Below, piece after piece: positions 15,750 through 24,873 of a stretch of DNA of 64,000 bases. Every line of letters begins with the position of its first letter. The stretch's first letter is position 1. The notes under the pieces are model-generated. The model ran no database searches and was not told the DNA's origin. It saw only the letters and a list, made by a program, of their open reading frames with translations. The stretch is from G016234445 sp964438865 (lineage in GTDB: Bacteria; Chloroflexota; Dehalococcoidia; Tepidiformales; Tepidiformaceae). Location: the NCBI GenBank assembly GCA_964438865.1, contig CAYTMI010000001.1, forward strand, positions 310,001-374,000, in the 5' to 3' direction. The position numbers were made by a program, and so were the translations under genes.

Positions 15750-16928
15750 ATGTCAACCACTCCCACCTTCAACCCTCCGAAGCGCGTGCTGATGGGCCCC
15801 GGCCCCAGCGGCGCCCACCCGCGCGTGCTCCGCGCCATGACCGCCCCCCTCCTCGGGCACCTGGACCCTGAATTCCTCCGAATCATGGACAACTGCCGGG
15901 TGATGCTGCGTGAGGTGATGCGCACCCGGAACGAGGTGACCCTGGCGACCCCGGGCACCGGGACAAGCGGCATGGAAGCGGCCGTGATGAACCTCGTCCA
16001 GCCCGGCGACAGGGTTGTCGCGGGCGTCTGCGGCTATTTCGGCGAGCGGATTGCGCTCATGGCCGAACGCGCGGGCGGCGTTGTCACTCGCGTGCAGTCG
16101 CCCTGGGGTTCGCCGACCGACACGGCGGGCATCGAAGCGGCGGTGAGGGCCACGGGCGGCGTGAAGCTCGTCACGATGGTCCACGCCGAGACCTCCACGG
16201 GCGCGCAATCGGAGGTAGAGCCGGTTTCGACGATCGCGCACGAAGCGGGGGCGCTGCTCCTGGTCGACTGTGTGACCTCCCTCGGGGGAGTGGCAGTCGA
16301 AGCCGACCGCTGGGGCGCCGATGCGGTGTATTCGGGGACCCAGAAGTGTCTTTCGGCGCCGCCGGGGGTTTCGCCGATCACGCTTTCGCCTGCGGCATGG
16401 GACGCGGTCCGCGCCCGGGAGGTGCCTTCGAACACCTGGTACCTGGACATGCAATTGTTGGAGGCCTACTGGAACAACCAGCGCGTCTACCACCACACAG
16501 CGCCGATTTCGATGATCTACGCCCTCCACGAGGCGCTGGCCCTGGTCCTGGACGAGGGGCTCGAAGCGCGCTGGGCACGCCACGAAAAGCACGGTCGGGC
16601 GCTCCAGGCGGGGCTCGAAGCGATGGGGCTGGTGCTCCACGCCGACGCCGGCTACCGCCTGCCCGTGCTCACGACCGTCCGCATCCCCGAAGGCGTGAAC
16701 GATGCGGAGGTGCGGGGCGCCCTGCTCAAGCGCCACGGGATCGAAGTCGGGGGCGGGCTCGGTGACCTCCGGGGCAAGGTCTGGCGGATCGGGCTGATGG
16801 GCGAGTCATCGACGCCGGGGAACGTCCTCCTGTTCCTCTCTGCGCTCGGGAAGATCCTCCGGGAACAGGGCGTGAAGGCGGACCAACGGGCAGCAACGGA
16901 CGCAGCGGCGGCGCGGCTGGAGGCGTAG
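15750..16928 (+). CDS. Class V aminotransferase (alanine/serine-glyoxylate type)
   Basis: 392 residues. PLP-dependent transfer of an amino group to glyoxylate, from alanine or serine. LMGPGPSGAHPRVLRAM and GHLDPEF are the N-terminal family marks. VDCVTSLGG holds the PLP-ring Asp region, and Lys199 in YSGTQKCLSAPPG is the Schiff-base lysine. VGGGLGDLRGKVWRIGLMG is the C-terminal signature. The start is set by alignment and by the -10-like box 7 nt upstream. It ends 5 bp before the stop of the convergent sugar-nucleotide dehydrogenase. Confidence 0.92.
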   Translation: MSTTPTFNPPKRVLMGPGPSGAHPRVLRAMTAPLLGHLDPEFLRIMDNCRVMLREVMRTRNEVTLATPGTGTSGMEAAVMNLVQPGDRVVAGVCGYFGERIALMAERAGGVVTRVQSPWGSPTDTAGIEAAVRATGGVKLVTMVHAETSTGAQSEVEPVSTIAHEAGALLLVDCVTSLGGVAVEADRWGADAVYSGTQKCLSAPPGVSPITLSPAAWDAVRAREVPSNTWYLDMQLLEAYWNNQRVYHHTAPISMIYALHEALALVLDEGLEARWARHEKHGRALQAGLEAMGLVLHADAGYRLPVLTTVRIPEGVNDAEVRGALLKRHGIEVGGGLGDLRGKVWRIGLMGESSTPGNVLLFLSALGKILREQGVKADQRAATDAAAARLEA

Positions 16929-16933
16929 CGAAC

Positions 16934-18208
16934 TCAGGCGTCGGTCGCCGGCCGCCCAATCCCCACGTACCGCACCCCCCGCGCTTCGACGGCGCGACGG
17001 TCAAGGGCGTTGCGGGCGTCGACGAGCAGAGGTGCGATTGCCGCCCAGTCGAGGCCGCGGTAGGCGCGATGGTTCGCGTGGAGCACGGCGGCATCGTAAC
17101 CGGCGAGAGGCGCCGAAGCGGGCGTGAAGCCCAGGGCGCGGACGCCGGCTTCGCTCAGGAGAGCGTCGTGCCCTTCGACCAGGACGCCGAGGGCGGTGAA
17201 TTCGCGCAGGAGGTCGACCGCGTTCGTGTGCGGAGTGACGGCGACGTCGGGCCGGAAGGTGAGGCCGAGGATGAGGATGCGCTTGCCGTGGAGGTCGCCG
17301 CCGAGGAGGTCCTGGACGCGGCGGGCGGCATAACCGGGCATGGAGTCGTTGACTTCGCGGCCGAGGCGGGCGAGCGCGCTGGGGCCAGCGCCCTGGATGA
17401 GGAAGTGGGGATAGACGGGGATGCAGTGGCCGCCGACGCCGGTGCCGGGCGTGTGGATGTGGCAGTAGGGCTGGCTGTTCGCCGCCCGGATGACTTCGTC
17501 GATGTCGACCCCGTACGCATCGGCAACCTGAGCCAGTTCGTTGGCGAGCGCGATGTTGAGGTCGCGATAGACGCCTTCGGCGAGCTTGCTCAGTTCCGCG
17601 GCTTCGGCCGAAGCGAGTTCAATGACGTCGCCACCGTAGATCTCTGCGAAGAAGGCGGCGGCGCGGCGCCCGCCATCAGGGTCGACGCCGCCGACGACCT
17701 TCGGGTACTTCGCCAGGTCTTCGATGACGCGGCCCATGAGGAGGCGTTCGGGGCTGAATGCGACAGAGAAGTCACGGCCCAGCTTCAGGCCGCCGGATTC
17801 GAGCCTGGGCGCGAGTTCGCGGCGGGTCGTCCCGACGGGGAGGGTGGTATCGAAGATGCAGAGGGTGCCCGGCCGGAGCCCTTTGGCGACGGTTTCACAG
17901 GCGGCAAAGAGGTTGCCGAGGTCGGCGTGGGAGTCGTTGTCGACATCGACGGCGACGGCGAAAGTGACGGCCTCGCACTGGCTCACGGCGGCGACGGTGT
18001 CGGTCGTGGCCTTCAGGTTGCCGGAAGCGACCACCTGGCGGAGGAGTTCGGCGAGGCCGGCTTCGTCGGGGATTGGGTTTTCGCCACGGTTGACCATCTC
18101 GACGCGGGCGGCATTGATGTCGCAGCCGAAGACCGTGTGGCCCCGCGCGGCCATGGCCGCGGCCACGGGGAGGCCGATGCGCCCGATGCCGATCACGGCG
18201 ACGTTCAT
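16934..18208 (-). CDS. Nucleotide-sugar 6-dehydrogenase (WbpA/WecC/UDP-glucose dehydrogenase family)
   Basis: 424 residues. Two-step NAD-dependent oxidation of the sugar C6 alcohol to a carboxylate. VIGIGRIGLPVAAAMAARGH is the NAD site, FSPERL (151-155) and EAAELSKLAEGVYRDLNIA the central helix, and catalytic Cys262 lies in GVGGHCIPVYP. Together with the genes upstream it would make UDP-GlcNAc uronate, the WbpA step, rather than UDP-glucuronate. ATG 18208 overlaps the upstream gene's TGA by four bases (ATGA), so the two are translationally coupled. Confidence 0.92.
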   Translation of the reverse strand: MNVAVIGIGRIGLPVAAAMAARGHTVFGCDINAARVEMVNRGENPIPDEAGLAELLRQVVASGNLKATTDTVAAVSQCEAVTFAVAVDVDNDSHADLGNLFAACETVAKGLRPGTLCIFDTTLPVGTTRRELAPRLESGGLKLGRDFSVAFSPERLLMGRVIEDLAKYPKVVGGVDPDGGRRAAAFFAEIYGGDVIELASAEAAELSKLAEGVYRDLNIALANELAQVADAYGVDIDEVIRAANSQPYCHIHTPGTGVGGHCIPVYPHFLIQGAGPSALARLGREVNDSMPGYAARRVQDLLGGDLHGKRILILGLTFRPDVAVTPHTNAVDLLREFTALGVLVEGHDALLSEAGVRALGFTPASAPLAGYDAAVLHANHRAYRGLDWAAIAPLLVDARNALDRRAVEARGVRYVGIGRPATDA

Positions 18209-19215
18209 AGGGCGGCGAGCACCTGGCTAACCTTCACGGGCGCGCCTTCGCGGGCGGAACGGACCAACGCTTCGGCGACGGCAAGGGCGGCGATCCCGTC
18301 GGCGGCGGTGACTTCGGGTTCGGTGTGGCCGCGGACGGCGTCGCGGAAGCTTTCGAGTTCGACGCGAAGGGGCTCACGGTTCTCGATCGGGTACCGGGTC
18401 ATCGGCCCCTCGGTGACGCTTGCGATGGCGCCTTCGCGGGCGCTGGCGGCGAAGTTTTCGTAGAAGGCGAGCGACTGGGCGGCGTAGTCGGCGACGAACA
18501 TCCCCTTCTCGCAGAGCACGGTCAGGCTTCGTTCCTTCGTCGGCGTCAGCCAGTTGATGTCGAGCAGGCCGAGGGCGCCGCCGCGGAAATGGAGCATCCC
18601 CGCGAAGATGTCCTCATTGTCGGTGTTGATGTGGCGCTGGGCCTCGGCGTAGACGCGGTCGACCTCGTCGCCAAGGAGGTAACGCATGATGTCGATGTCG
18701 TGGGGGGCGAGGTCGTGGATGACGCCGACATCGCGGATCCGGTGGGGGAAGGGGCCGACGCGCCGCGCCTTCACCTGGAGCACTCGCCCGCCCTGGCCTG
18801 CCGCGAGCCGCCGCTTGAGTTCGCGGACGGCGGGGTTGAAGCGCTCGATATGACCGACGGTCAGGACGACGCCGGCCGCCTCGGCTGCCTTCGCGACCCG
18901 CTCGGCGGCCGCAAGCGTCGCGGCGATCGGCTTTTCGACGAGCAAGCTCACGCCCGCGGCGATGACCTGGAGGGCGACCAGTTCGTGCAATCCGGTGGGG
19001 ACCACGACCGAGACGAAGTCGGGCCGGGCCTCGGCGAGCAGTGCCAATGCGTCCGGGAAGCCCGGGAGCGAGCGCCCGTGGGTGGCCTTGGCGACGCGCG
19101 CAGGGTCGGCGTCGGCGACGGCGACGAGTTCGACGCCGGCCATGTCGGAGAGGACGCGGGCATGGTTGGCGCCCATAGAGCCAAGGCCGATGACTGCGGC
19201 GCGGAGGTCACCCAT
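18205..19215 (-). CDS. Gfo/Idh/MocA sugar-nucleotide oxidoreductase (WbpB/WlbA-like)
   Basis: 336 residues. The N-terminal Rossmann motif is VIGLGSMGANHARVL; EKP at 94-96 is the catalytic Lys-Pro, GHIERFNPAV follows at 121-130, and LAPHDIDIMRYLL holds the His/Asp pair. In the WbpB/WlbA branch the enzyme oxidises C3 of UDP-GlcNAc uronate to a keto group for later transamination. This assignment rests on its coupling to a 6-dehydrogenase downstream and a DegT aminotransferase 44 bp upstream, as in the Wbp pathway. Other Gfo/Idh substrates are possible from sequence alone. Confidence 0.87.
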   Translation of the reverse strand: MGDLRAAVIGLGSMGANHARVLSDMAGVELVAVADADPARVAKATHGRSLPGFPDALALLAEARPDFVSVVVPTGLHELVALQVIAAGVSLLVEKPIAATLAAAERVAKAAEAAGVVLTVGHIERFNPAVRELKRRLAAGQGGRVLQVKARRVGPFPHRIRDVGVIHDLAPHDIDIMRYLLGDEVDRVYAEAQRHINTDNEDIFAGMLHFRGGALGLLDINWLTPTKERSLTVLCEKGMFVADYAAQSLAFYENFAASAREGAIASVTEGPMTRYPIENREPLRVELESFRDAVRGHTEPEVTAADGIAALAVAEALVRSAREGAPVKVSQVLAAL

Positions 19216-19259
19216 CGCGATCCACGGTATCTGGATTCGCCAAAATGCGGAAGCGGGGA

Positions 19260-20369
19260 CTACCCGCGAACCGCCGCGTCCAGCGCCGTCGCGATCCGCG
19301 CGATGTCCGCCGCCGTCAGCGACGGGTGGATGGGAAGGCTCAGAACCTCCCGCGCGGCCTGTTCCGACACCGGGACGTGCGCGCCGCCCAGGCCCATCTC
19401 CTTGATGATCGGCTGCTCATGGATCGGGATCGGATAGTGGATGCCCGTGCCGATGCCGGCCGCCTGGAGGCGCTGCTGGACGCCGTCGCGGTCATTCGGG
19501 ATGCGCACCGTGAACTGGTGGTAGACGTGGCGGTCGCCGGGGCGGGATGAAGGCAGCGTCACCGGCACTTCGAGTGCCCGGATCCGTTCGCTGAGCGCGG
19601 CCGCGTTGCGGATGCGGGCTTCATTCCAGGCTTCCAGGTGGCCGAGTTGGACCAGCCCGATCGCCGCGGAGAGGTCGGTCATGCGCCAGTTGAGGCCGAA
19701 GTGTTCGTGGTAGTAACGCCGCTCCTGGCCGTGGTTGCGGATGATCCGGCACCGCCGGGCCACCTCGTCGTCGTCGACGGTGATGATCCCGCCTTCGCCG
19801 GTGGTCATGTTCTTCGTCGGGTAGAAGCTGAAGCAGCCCGCGCCGAACGTGCCCAGCCGCCGCCCCTGGTGTTCGGCCCCGTGCGCCTGGCAGGCGTCCT
19901 CCACGAGGGCGAGCCCGCGCCGCTCACAGAGCGCGCTGAGGTCGTCGATCCGCGCGGGGTTGCCGTAGAGGTGGACGGGCATGACCGCCTTCGTCCGTGG
20001 CGTGATCGCGGCTTCGACCAGTGCCGGGTCGATGTTGAAGTCGTCGGCGGTGATGTCGGCGAAGATGGGCTTCGCCCCACAGGCGATGATGCTGGTGGCA
20101 GTGGCGATGAAGCTGAATGGGGTCGTGATCACCTCGTCGCCGGGGCCGACGCCGTAGGCCTGGAGGGCCACGATCAGCGCCGCCGTCCCGCTGTTGACCG
20201 CGATGGCGTGCTTCGTCCCGATGTACTGCGCGAAGGCGGCTTCGAACGCCTCGGTGCGGCTGCCCTGCGCCAGTTGGCCCGATTCCAGGACTTCGATGAC
20301 CGCGCGCTTCTCTTCCTCGCCGATGAGGGGCTTCGCGATCGGTATCGAGGGGAGGGCGGCTGCGGTCAT
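19260..20369 (-). CDS. DegT/DnrJ/EryC1 sugar aminotransferase (WbpE-like)
   Basis: 369 residues. PLP-dependent transfer of an amino group to a keto-sugar nucleotide. NSGTAALIVALQAYGVGPGD and VEDACQAHGAEHQGRRLG are family marks, and Lys186 in FYPTKNMTTGEGG binds PLP. NHGQERRYYHEHFGLNWRM and GIHYPIPIHEQP complete the signature. Start ATG 20369 has AAGGA 8 nt upstream; a longer in-frame reading adds a basic, non-conserved stretch and is rejected. The predicted role is 3-amino transfer from glutamate after the WbpB-like step. Confidence 0.92.
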   Translation of the reverse strand: MTAAALPSIPIAKPLIGEEEKRAVIEVLESGQLAQGSRTEAFEAAFAQYIGTKHAIAVNSGTAALIVALQAYGVGPGDEVITTPFSFIATATSIIACGAKPIFADITADDFNIDPALVEAAITPRTKAVMPVHLYGNPARIDDLSALCERRGLALVEDACQAHGAEHQGRRLGTFGAGCFSFYPTKNMTTGEGGIITVDDDEVARRCRIIRNHGQERRYYHEHFGLNWRMTDLSAAIGLVQLGHLEAWNEARIRNAAALSERIRALEVPVTLPSSRPGDRHVYHQFTVRIPNDRDGVQQRLQAAGIGTGIHYPIPIHEQPIIKEMGLGGAHVPVSEQAAREVLSLPIHPSLTAADIARIATALDAAVRG

Positions 20370-20466
20370 GGCGGGTTCCTTTGGCCGGGGGGTGCGGAGA
20401 TGCACGTGAGGGACGCGACCCGAGCGTAACAAGCATCGGTCTTCAGTGCTGCCGGGATTCGGTCGT

Positions 20467-21414
20467 CTAAGTTGCGGGCGAAGTGCTCCCGCCTTGGAGG
20501 AACCTGCGGGTGGTCGATGCGGCGTGGTCGGCGTCGTCCATCCATACGGCGTGGCCGGCCCCGGGCATGAGTTCGAGCTCCGCATTCGGGATGCGTTTGA
20601 CGAACTCACGGGCGATGGCCGCACCACCGTACGGATCTTTTTCGCCCCAGAGGAAATGGACCGGCGCCTCGATCCTCGCCAGCAGGCTCGCGGGCATGAG
20701 CACGCGGTGATTCATTCCGCGTACCGGGTGGATGATGCGCGGAGCCGCTTGAAGCTCGTTGCGCATCGTGTCGGTGTCGCGCAGCAGCGAGAGGAACCAG
20801 TCCAGCCCCTCTTGAGAGATGCGGCCCGCTTCGAGGGCCTCCCGCAGGCCGATACTCCGCAGGATCATCCGCACGGCTCGCGGGTTGGGTGGTATCGCGG
20901 TCATGAGGCGGGCCGCCCCGGGCACCGCGCCCAGACGCATAGCCAGCGGCACCCGGCCGATTGGCGCCCCAATGGGCCAGCCGAACTCGACCATGCGGTC
21001 GATGCGGTCAGGGTGCGCTGCTGCCGCGTGAAAGGCCATGTAGCCGCCGAACGACGTGGCGACCAGGTGCGTGCGCTCCAGTCTCAGGGCGTCGAGTACG
21101 TCAACGACGAGCGCGTCGGCGAAGGCCCCCAGCCGCTCCATGTCATTAAACCGGGCGAGGAGCGGAGCGCTCAGACCGCAGCCCGGCCGGTCCAGGAGCA
21201 CGCAACGGAACCCCTCGAGCCGCGCGACCAACGGCGCCCAACTCGCACCGCTGATGGAGCCGCCATGCACAAACAACACCGGCGGACCCTCGCCGATCTC
21301 CTGGACCCTGACCGTGACGCCGGTGCGGTCGAGCTGCAGGAAGCGCTCGGTCGGGGTCGCGCCGAGCGACTCCCACAGCCGCTGCTCTGCCTTCCGATAG
21401 CGGACCTCGTTCAT
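20467..21414 (-). CDS. Alpha/beta-hydrolase
   Basis: 315 residues. Nucleophile Ser121 in the elbow ATSFGGYMA, acid in LWGEKDPYGG, His in PGAGHAVWMDD. The oxyanion strand is LFVHGGSISGASW. The cap region is helical (VPLAMRLGAVPGAARLM). Start ATG 21414 has GGGAG upstream. It sits within the polysaccharide locus but nothing ties it to sugar chemistry. Substrate unknown. Confidence 0.85.
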   Translation of the reverse strand: MNEVRYRKAEQRLWESLGATPTERFLQLDRTGVTVRVQEIGEGPPVLFVHGGSISGASWAPLVARLEGFRCVLLDRPGCGLSAPLLARFNDMERLGAFADALVVDVLDALRLERTHLVATSFGGYMAFHAAAAHPDRIDRMVEFGWPIGAPIGRVPLAMRLGAVPGAARLMTAIPPNPRAVRMILRSIGLREALEAGRISQEGLDWFLSLLRDTDTMRNELQAAPRIIHPVRGMNHRVLMPASLLARIEAPVHFLWGEKDPYGGAAIAREFVKRIPNAELELMPGAGHAVWMDDADHAASTTRRFLQGGSTSPAT

Positions 21415-21542
21415 CGCTGACTCCCAGCCTCAGGCGCGCCTCTGTCAGCCGGCGCGTGTCCTGCGGACACTACGCCGCGGCCCCGCCCTCGTGAAGTGCG
21501 ACTCAGGACGAGAATTCGCGCCGCACCGGGCTGGCTTTGCGG

Positions 21543-21548
21543 TACTAT
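21543..21548 (+). promoter_or_regulatory. TACTAT -10-like box
   Basis: TACTAT lies 24 nt upstream of the ATG at 21573, leaving room for a short leader with GGGAGG at 21558-21563. No good -35 is visible. Confidence 0.35.
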
Positions 21549-21572
21549 CCCCGCGCTGGGAGGCAACAAACA

Positions 21573-22340
21573 ATGACAGACACTACAGAAGGCCGTCTGG
21601 CTACCGGGGCAGCGCCAGCCGACGCCAATACCCCCACCGTGCGCGGGGACGTAAAGATGCTCGCCTACTGGGTTTCGCTTGGCGCGGCGGCTGGCGGCCT
21701 GGGCGGGGCGCTCATCGGCGGCATCGGCGGCCGCATCGCGATGTTCTTCCTTCGGCTGACCTCGGACGACTCGGTGCGCGGCCTCGAGAGCGACGACGGC
21801 TTCATCATGGGCCGCTTTGACCTCACGGCCACGGTCAGTCTGATATTCGTCACGACGGTCCTGGGCGCCATCGTCGGATTGATCGTCGTCGCGGGCAGGC
21901 CGTTCTTTCCGAAACACGGCATGCCGATCGCATGGGCACTCGCGGGAGCGATCACCGGCGGCGCGCTCCTGATTTCGAGCGACGGGATCGATTTCACTCT
22001 CCTTGGACCGCACTCGTTCGCGGTGGCTCTCTTCGTCGCCATCCCGGCTGTCGGTGCCGGCTCCATCGCCTGGCTGACGGAGGTCTACCCGCAGTTCTGG
22101 TGGCGCAACCGCCCGCTCACGGCACTCGCAGCCATCGCCGCCGTCCCGCTCGTCATCTTTTTCCCGGTGGCTATCTTCGCCTTGCTTGCCTCTGGAATCT
22201 GGTTGCTCGCCATTCAGTTGCCCCGGGTCCGCGACATGGCGGCGTGGAAGCCCATTCGCGCCCTCGCCACCGTCGTTTTCGGACTGATCGTCACGCTGGG
22301 GCTGCTGGACCTCGTCGGGGACGTCAGGGCGATTATCTGA
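21573..22340 (+). CDS. Polytopic membrane protein, unknown function
   Basis: 255 residues with about six hydrophobic helices after a 30-residue polar N-terminus. The helices include LGAAAGGLGGALIGGIGG, LIFVTTVLGAIVGLIVVA, AWALAGAITGGALLI and PLVIFFPVAIFALLASGIW. Glycine-zipper-like spacing is present in helix 1. The gene is inserted against the direction of the polysaccharide genes on both sides. Start ATG has GGGAGG with 9-nt spacing. I do not recognise the family. Confidence 0.75.
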   Translation: MTDTTEGRLATGAAPADANTPTVRGDVKMLAYWVSLGAAAGGLGGALIGGIGGRIAMFFLRLTSDDSVRGLESDDGFIMGRFDLTATVSLIFVTTVLGAIVGLIVVAGRPFFPKHGMPIAWALAGAITGGALLISSDGIDFTLLGPHSFAVALFVAIPAVGAGSIAWLTEVYPQFWWRNRPLTALAAIAAVPLVIFFPVAIFALLASGIWLLAIQLPRVRDMAAWKPIRALATVVFGLIVTLGLLDLVGDVRAII

Positions 22341-22342
22341 GA

Positions 22343-22361
22343 CTCGGGCTACCTCCCCGAG
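22343..22361. terminator. Short hairpin between convergent genes
   Basis: CTCGGG (22343-22348) and CCCGAG (22356-22361) form a 6-bp stem with a 7-nt loop between the stops of the membrane-protein gene and the acetyltransferase gene. No U-run. Confidence 0.35.
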
Positions 22362-22366
22362 AGGCC

Positions 22367-22954
22367 CTACCCCACGGGCTCCACCGTCTCGTCTTCGCGC
22401 ATCCGGTAGGCACGCCCGCAACGGGCACAGGTGAGGTCGCGGCCGAGCTTGCGCGCGCAGACGCAGACCCACCCCATCAGCCGGGCCGGGGCGCCGCCCA
22501 CCAGCGCGTAGTCCGGGACGTTCCGGGTGACCACAGATCCAGCGGCGACCAGCGCCCAGCGGCCGATGGTCACCCCCGGGAGGACGACCGACCGCGAGCC
22601 CACAGCGGCGCCGTACTTCACCAGCGTCTCGCCCACTTCCCAGTCGGAATCGGATTTGAGCGAACCGTCGGGGTTGATGGCGCGCGGGTAGCGGTCGTTC
22701 GTGAAGACGACTTCGGGGCCGACGAAGACGCCGTCTTCGAGCGTCGTCCCGTGGTAGACACAGGAATAGTTCTGGACTTTGCAGTTGCTGCCGATCTGGA
22801 CGCCGGCGTCGATATAGGCGCCCTTGCCGATGATGCAGCCGGGGCCGACGACCGCGCCTTCGCGGACTTGGGCCTGGTGCCAGATGCTCGCGCCTTCGCC
22901 GATCGTCGCGCCGGGGCTGACTTCGGCGGTGGGGTGGATGCGGGCGCCGCTCAC
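22367..22954 (-). CDS. Hexapeptide-repeat N-acetyltransferase with zinc-ribbon tail (WbpD/WlbB-like)
   Basis: 195 residues. A left-handed beta helix is evident from repeated hexapeptides (GATIGEGASIW, GAVVGPGCIIGKGAYIDAG, VQIGSNCKVQNYS, GAAVGSRSVVLPGVTIGRWALVAAGSVV). NDRYPRAINPDG is the loop typical of 3-amino-sugar N-acetyltransferases. The C-terminus adds four Cys (CVCARKLG..LTCARCGRAY), a small zinc ribbon found in part of this family. Predicted role: acetyl-CoA-dependent 3-N-acetylation (WbpD step). GTG 22954 overlaps the upstream TGA by four bases (GTGA), which decides the start and implies coupling. Confidence 0.9.
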   Translation of the reverse strand: MSGARIHPTAEVSPGATIGEGASIWHQAQVREGAVVGPGCIIGKGAYIDAGVQIGSNCKVQNYSCVYHGTTLEDGVFVGPEVVFTNDRYPRAINPDGSLKSDSDWEVGETLVKYGAAVGSRSVVLPGVTIGRWALVAAGSVVTRNVPDYALVGGAPARLMGWVCVCARKLGRDLTCARCGRAYRMREDETVEPVG

Positions 22955-24873
22955 GGGGCGGCGGTCTCGCCGGTGGGAGCCGGCGACGGGGTCTCGTCTT
23001 CGAGCGAATAGCGGCGGGCGACGAGGTGGATGCGCCGCCGAAGTTCCTCTGAGTCGCCCCACATCGCCGGACCGAGTTCGTCGATGAGGCGGCTGATCTC
23101 CGCTTCCGTCACCTCCACCGACGCCTTCAGTTGCATCACCTTCGGGTGAGCGGTGGGAGTCATGTCCTCGAAGTCGGCGACCAGTTCTTCGCGGAGCTTT
23201 TCGCCGGGGCGCGGGCCGGTGAAGACGACCTCGATGTCCTGGCCGGGGCGAAGTCCGCGGAGTCGAATCATCCGCTCGGCGAGTTCGAGGATGTTGATCT
23301 CTTCGCCCATGTCGAGCATGTAGATGTTGCCGTGGCCGCCGAAAGTCCCGGCCTGGATGACGAGGCTGACGGCTTCGGGGATGCTGATGAAGTACCGCAT
23401 CATGTCGCGGTGCATGACGGTCACGGGCCCGCCGCGCTCGATCTGGCCCATGAAGGTCGGCACGACGGAGCCGCGGCTGCCCATGACGTTGCCGAAGCGC
23501 ACGGCGGCGTAGTTCGTCAGTTCGCTATCCCGGGCCAGGGCAAGCACCAGGAGTTCGGCAATCCGCTTCGTGGCGCCCATGATGCTCGATGGGCGGACGG
23601 CCTTGTCGGTGGAGATAAGGACGAAGGTGCCAGCCTGGTAGGTGCGGGCCGCCCGGGCGACATTCAGAGTGCCAAGGACATTCACGCGATAGGCTTCGCC
23701 CGGGTGCTCTTCCATCAGGGGGACGTGCTTGAGTGCCGCGGCGTGGTAGACCAGATCCGGGCGGACGTGGGCGAAGATCTCGTCGACGCGCTGTTCCTCG
23801 ACGACGTTGGCGATCCAGAGGCGAATGGTGGTTTCGGCGGAGAGTTCAGAGAACTCGAAGGTGTTGCGGTAGAGGTCGTGGAGGCCGCTCTCGTTGTTGT
23901 CGACCATGTGAAGTTCGCGCGGCTGGAAGCTGAGGAGTTGGCGGCAGAGTTCGGAGCCGATGGAACCGGCCGCGCCCGTCACGAGGACGACTTTGTCCTT
24001 CACGGAGTGGGAGCAGGCGGCGTAGTCCACCTGCACGGGCTCTCGGCCGAGGAGGTCGTCGAGGGTGATGTCCCGGAGGGCGTCGTGGTGGCCGAGGACC
24101 CACTTTTCGACGCCTGGAACCATCCGCACGGCGACGTTCGTCTCCTGGCAGGTGGCGACGATCCGGCGGATGGTCTGGCCGCTGGCCTGGGGGATGGCGA
24201 TGGCGACGGCTTCGACATCGTGCTTCTTGATCGCGTCGGCCAGTTCGTGCGTGCCGGAAAAGACCGGCAGGCCAAGGACGCGGGTGTGCTGCTTCCGGGA
24301 GTCGTCGTCGAGGTAGCCGATGGGCTGGTAGTTGAGGCCAGGGCTGTTCTGGAGCTCCCGCGAGAGCGCCTGGCCGGTGTGCCCGGCACCGATGATGAGG
24401 AGCCTGCGGGACGCGACGGAAGCCCATGGCAGCCGGGAAAGCAGCCGGGCCCGCATCTTCACGAAGGCCATGCCGGGGAAGATGAGGATGCCGGCGATGA
24501 GGATGACCGAGAGCGGGAGGTCGCGGTCCCGCACCCAGAAGTTGATGGCGAAGACGGCGACGGTGACGGCGAAGACGGCGCGGAAGAGGCGCATGATGTC
24601 GCCGAGGCTGCCGTAGGCCCAGGCGGTGCGATAGACGCCGAAGAAGACGTTTGCGGTGATGAAGCCGAGGGCGAGGAAGGGCAGGATTCTCGCCGTGAAT
24701 TCGGCATTCACGCCGGGGACTTCGCCATCGAAGCGGAGGAGGAGGGCGGCGGCATAGCCCGCGGCGACAACGAGGCTATCCAATACGGCGGCGAGGACCG
24801 TATGGAAAGGGTCACCGGCGAGAAGGCGGCCGAGGGCGTTTCGTCCGGGCGGGGCGGGCGCTTCGGCTGTCAC
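22951..24873 (-). CDS. Membrane NDP-sugar 4,6-dehydratase/epimerase (WbpM/CapD/FlaA1-like)
   Basis: 640 residues. Four N-terminal membrane helices (about 27-135), then a CoA-binding-like Rossmann domain (RRLLIIGAGHTGQAL, 156-170), then the catalytic short-chain dehydrogenase domain starting VVLVTGAAGSIGSEL at 295-309. The active site has STDKAVRP (421-428) and MGATKR (432-437), with Met where classic SDRs have Tyr, as in WbpM. The family converts UDP-GlcNAc to a 4-keto-6-deoxy sugar. Start GTG 24873 shares one base with the stop of the sugar transferase gene upstream. It supplies a second sugar branch for the same polymer. Confidence 0.92.
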   Translation of the reverse strand: MTAEAPAPPGRNALGRLLAGDPFHTVLAAVLDSLVVAAGYAAALLLRFDGEVPGVNAEFTARILPFLALGFITANVFFGVYRTAWAYGSLGDIMRLFRAVFAVTVAVFAINFWVRDRDLPLSVILIAGILIFPGMAFVKMRARLLSRLPWASVASRRLLIIGAGHTGQALSRELQNSPGLNYQPIGYLDDDSRKQHTRVLGLPVFSGTHELADAIKKHDVEAVAIAIPQASGQTIRRIVATCQETNVAVRMVPGVEKWVLGHHDALRDITLDDLLGREPVQVDYAACSHSVKDKVVLVTGAAGSIGSELCRQLLSFQPRELHMVDNNESGLHDLYRNTFEFSELSAETTIRLWIANVVEEQRVDEIFAHVRPDLVYHAAALKHVPLMEEHPGEAYRVNVLGTLNVARAARTYQAGTFVLISTDKAVRPSSIMGATKRIAELLVLALARDSELTNYAAVRFGNVMGSRGSVVPTFMGQIERGGPVTVMHRDMMRYFISIPEAVSLVIQAGTFGGHGNIYMLDMGEEINILELAERMIRLRGLRPGQDIEVVFTGPRPGEKLREELVADFEDMTPTAHPKVMQLKASVEVTEAEISRLIDELGPAMWGDSEELRRRIHLVARRYSLEDETPSPAPTGETAAP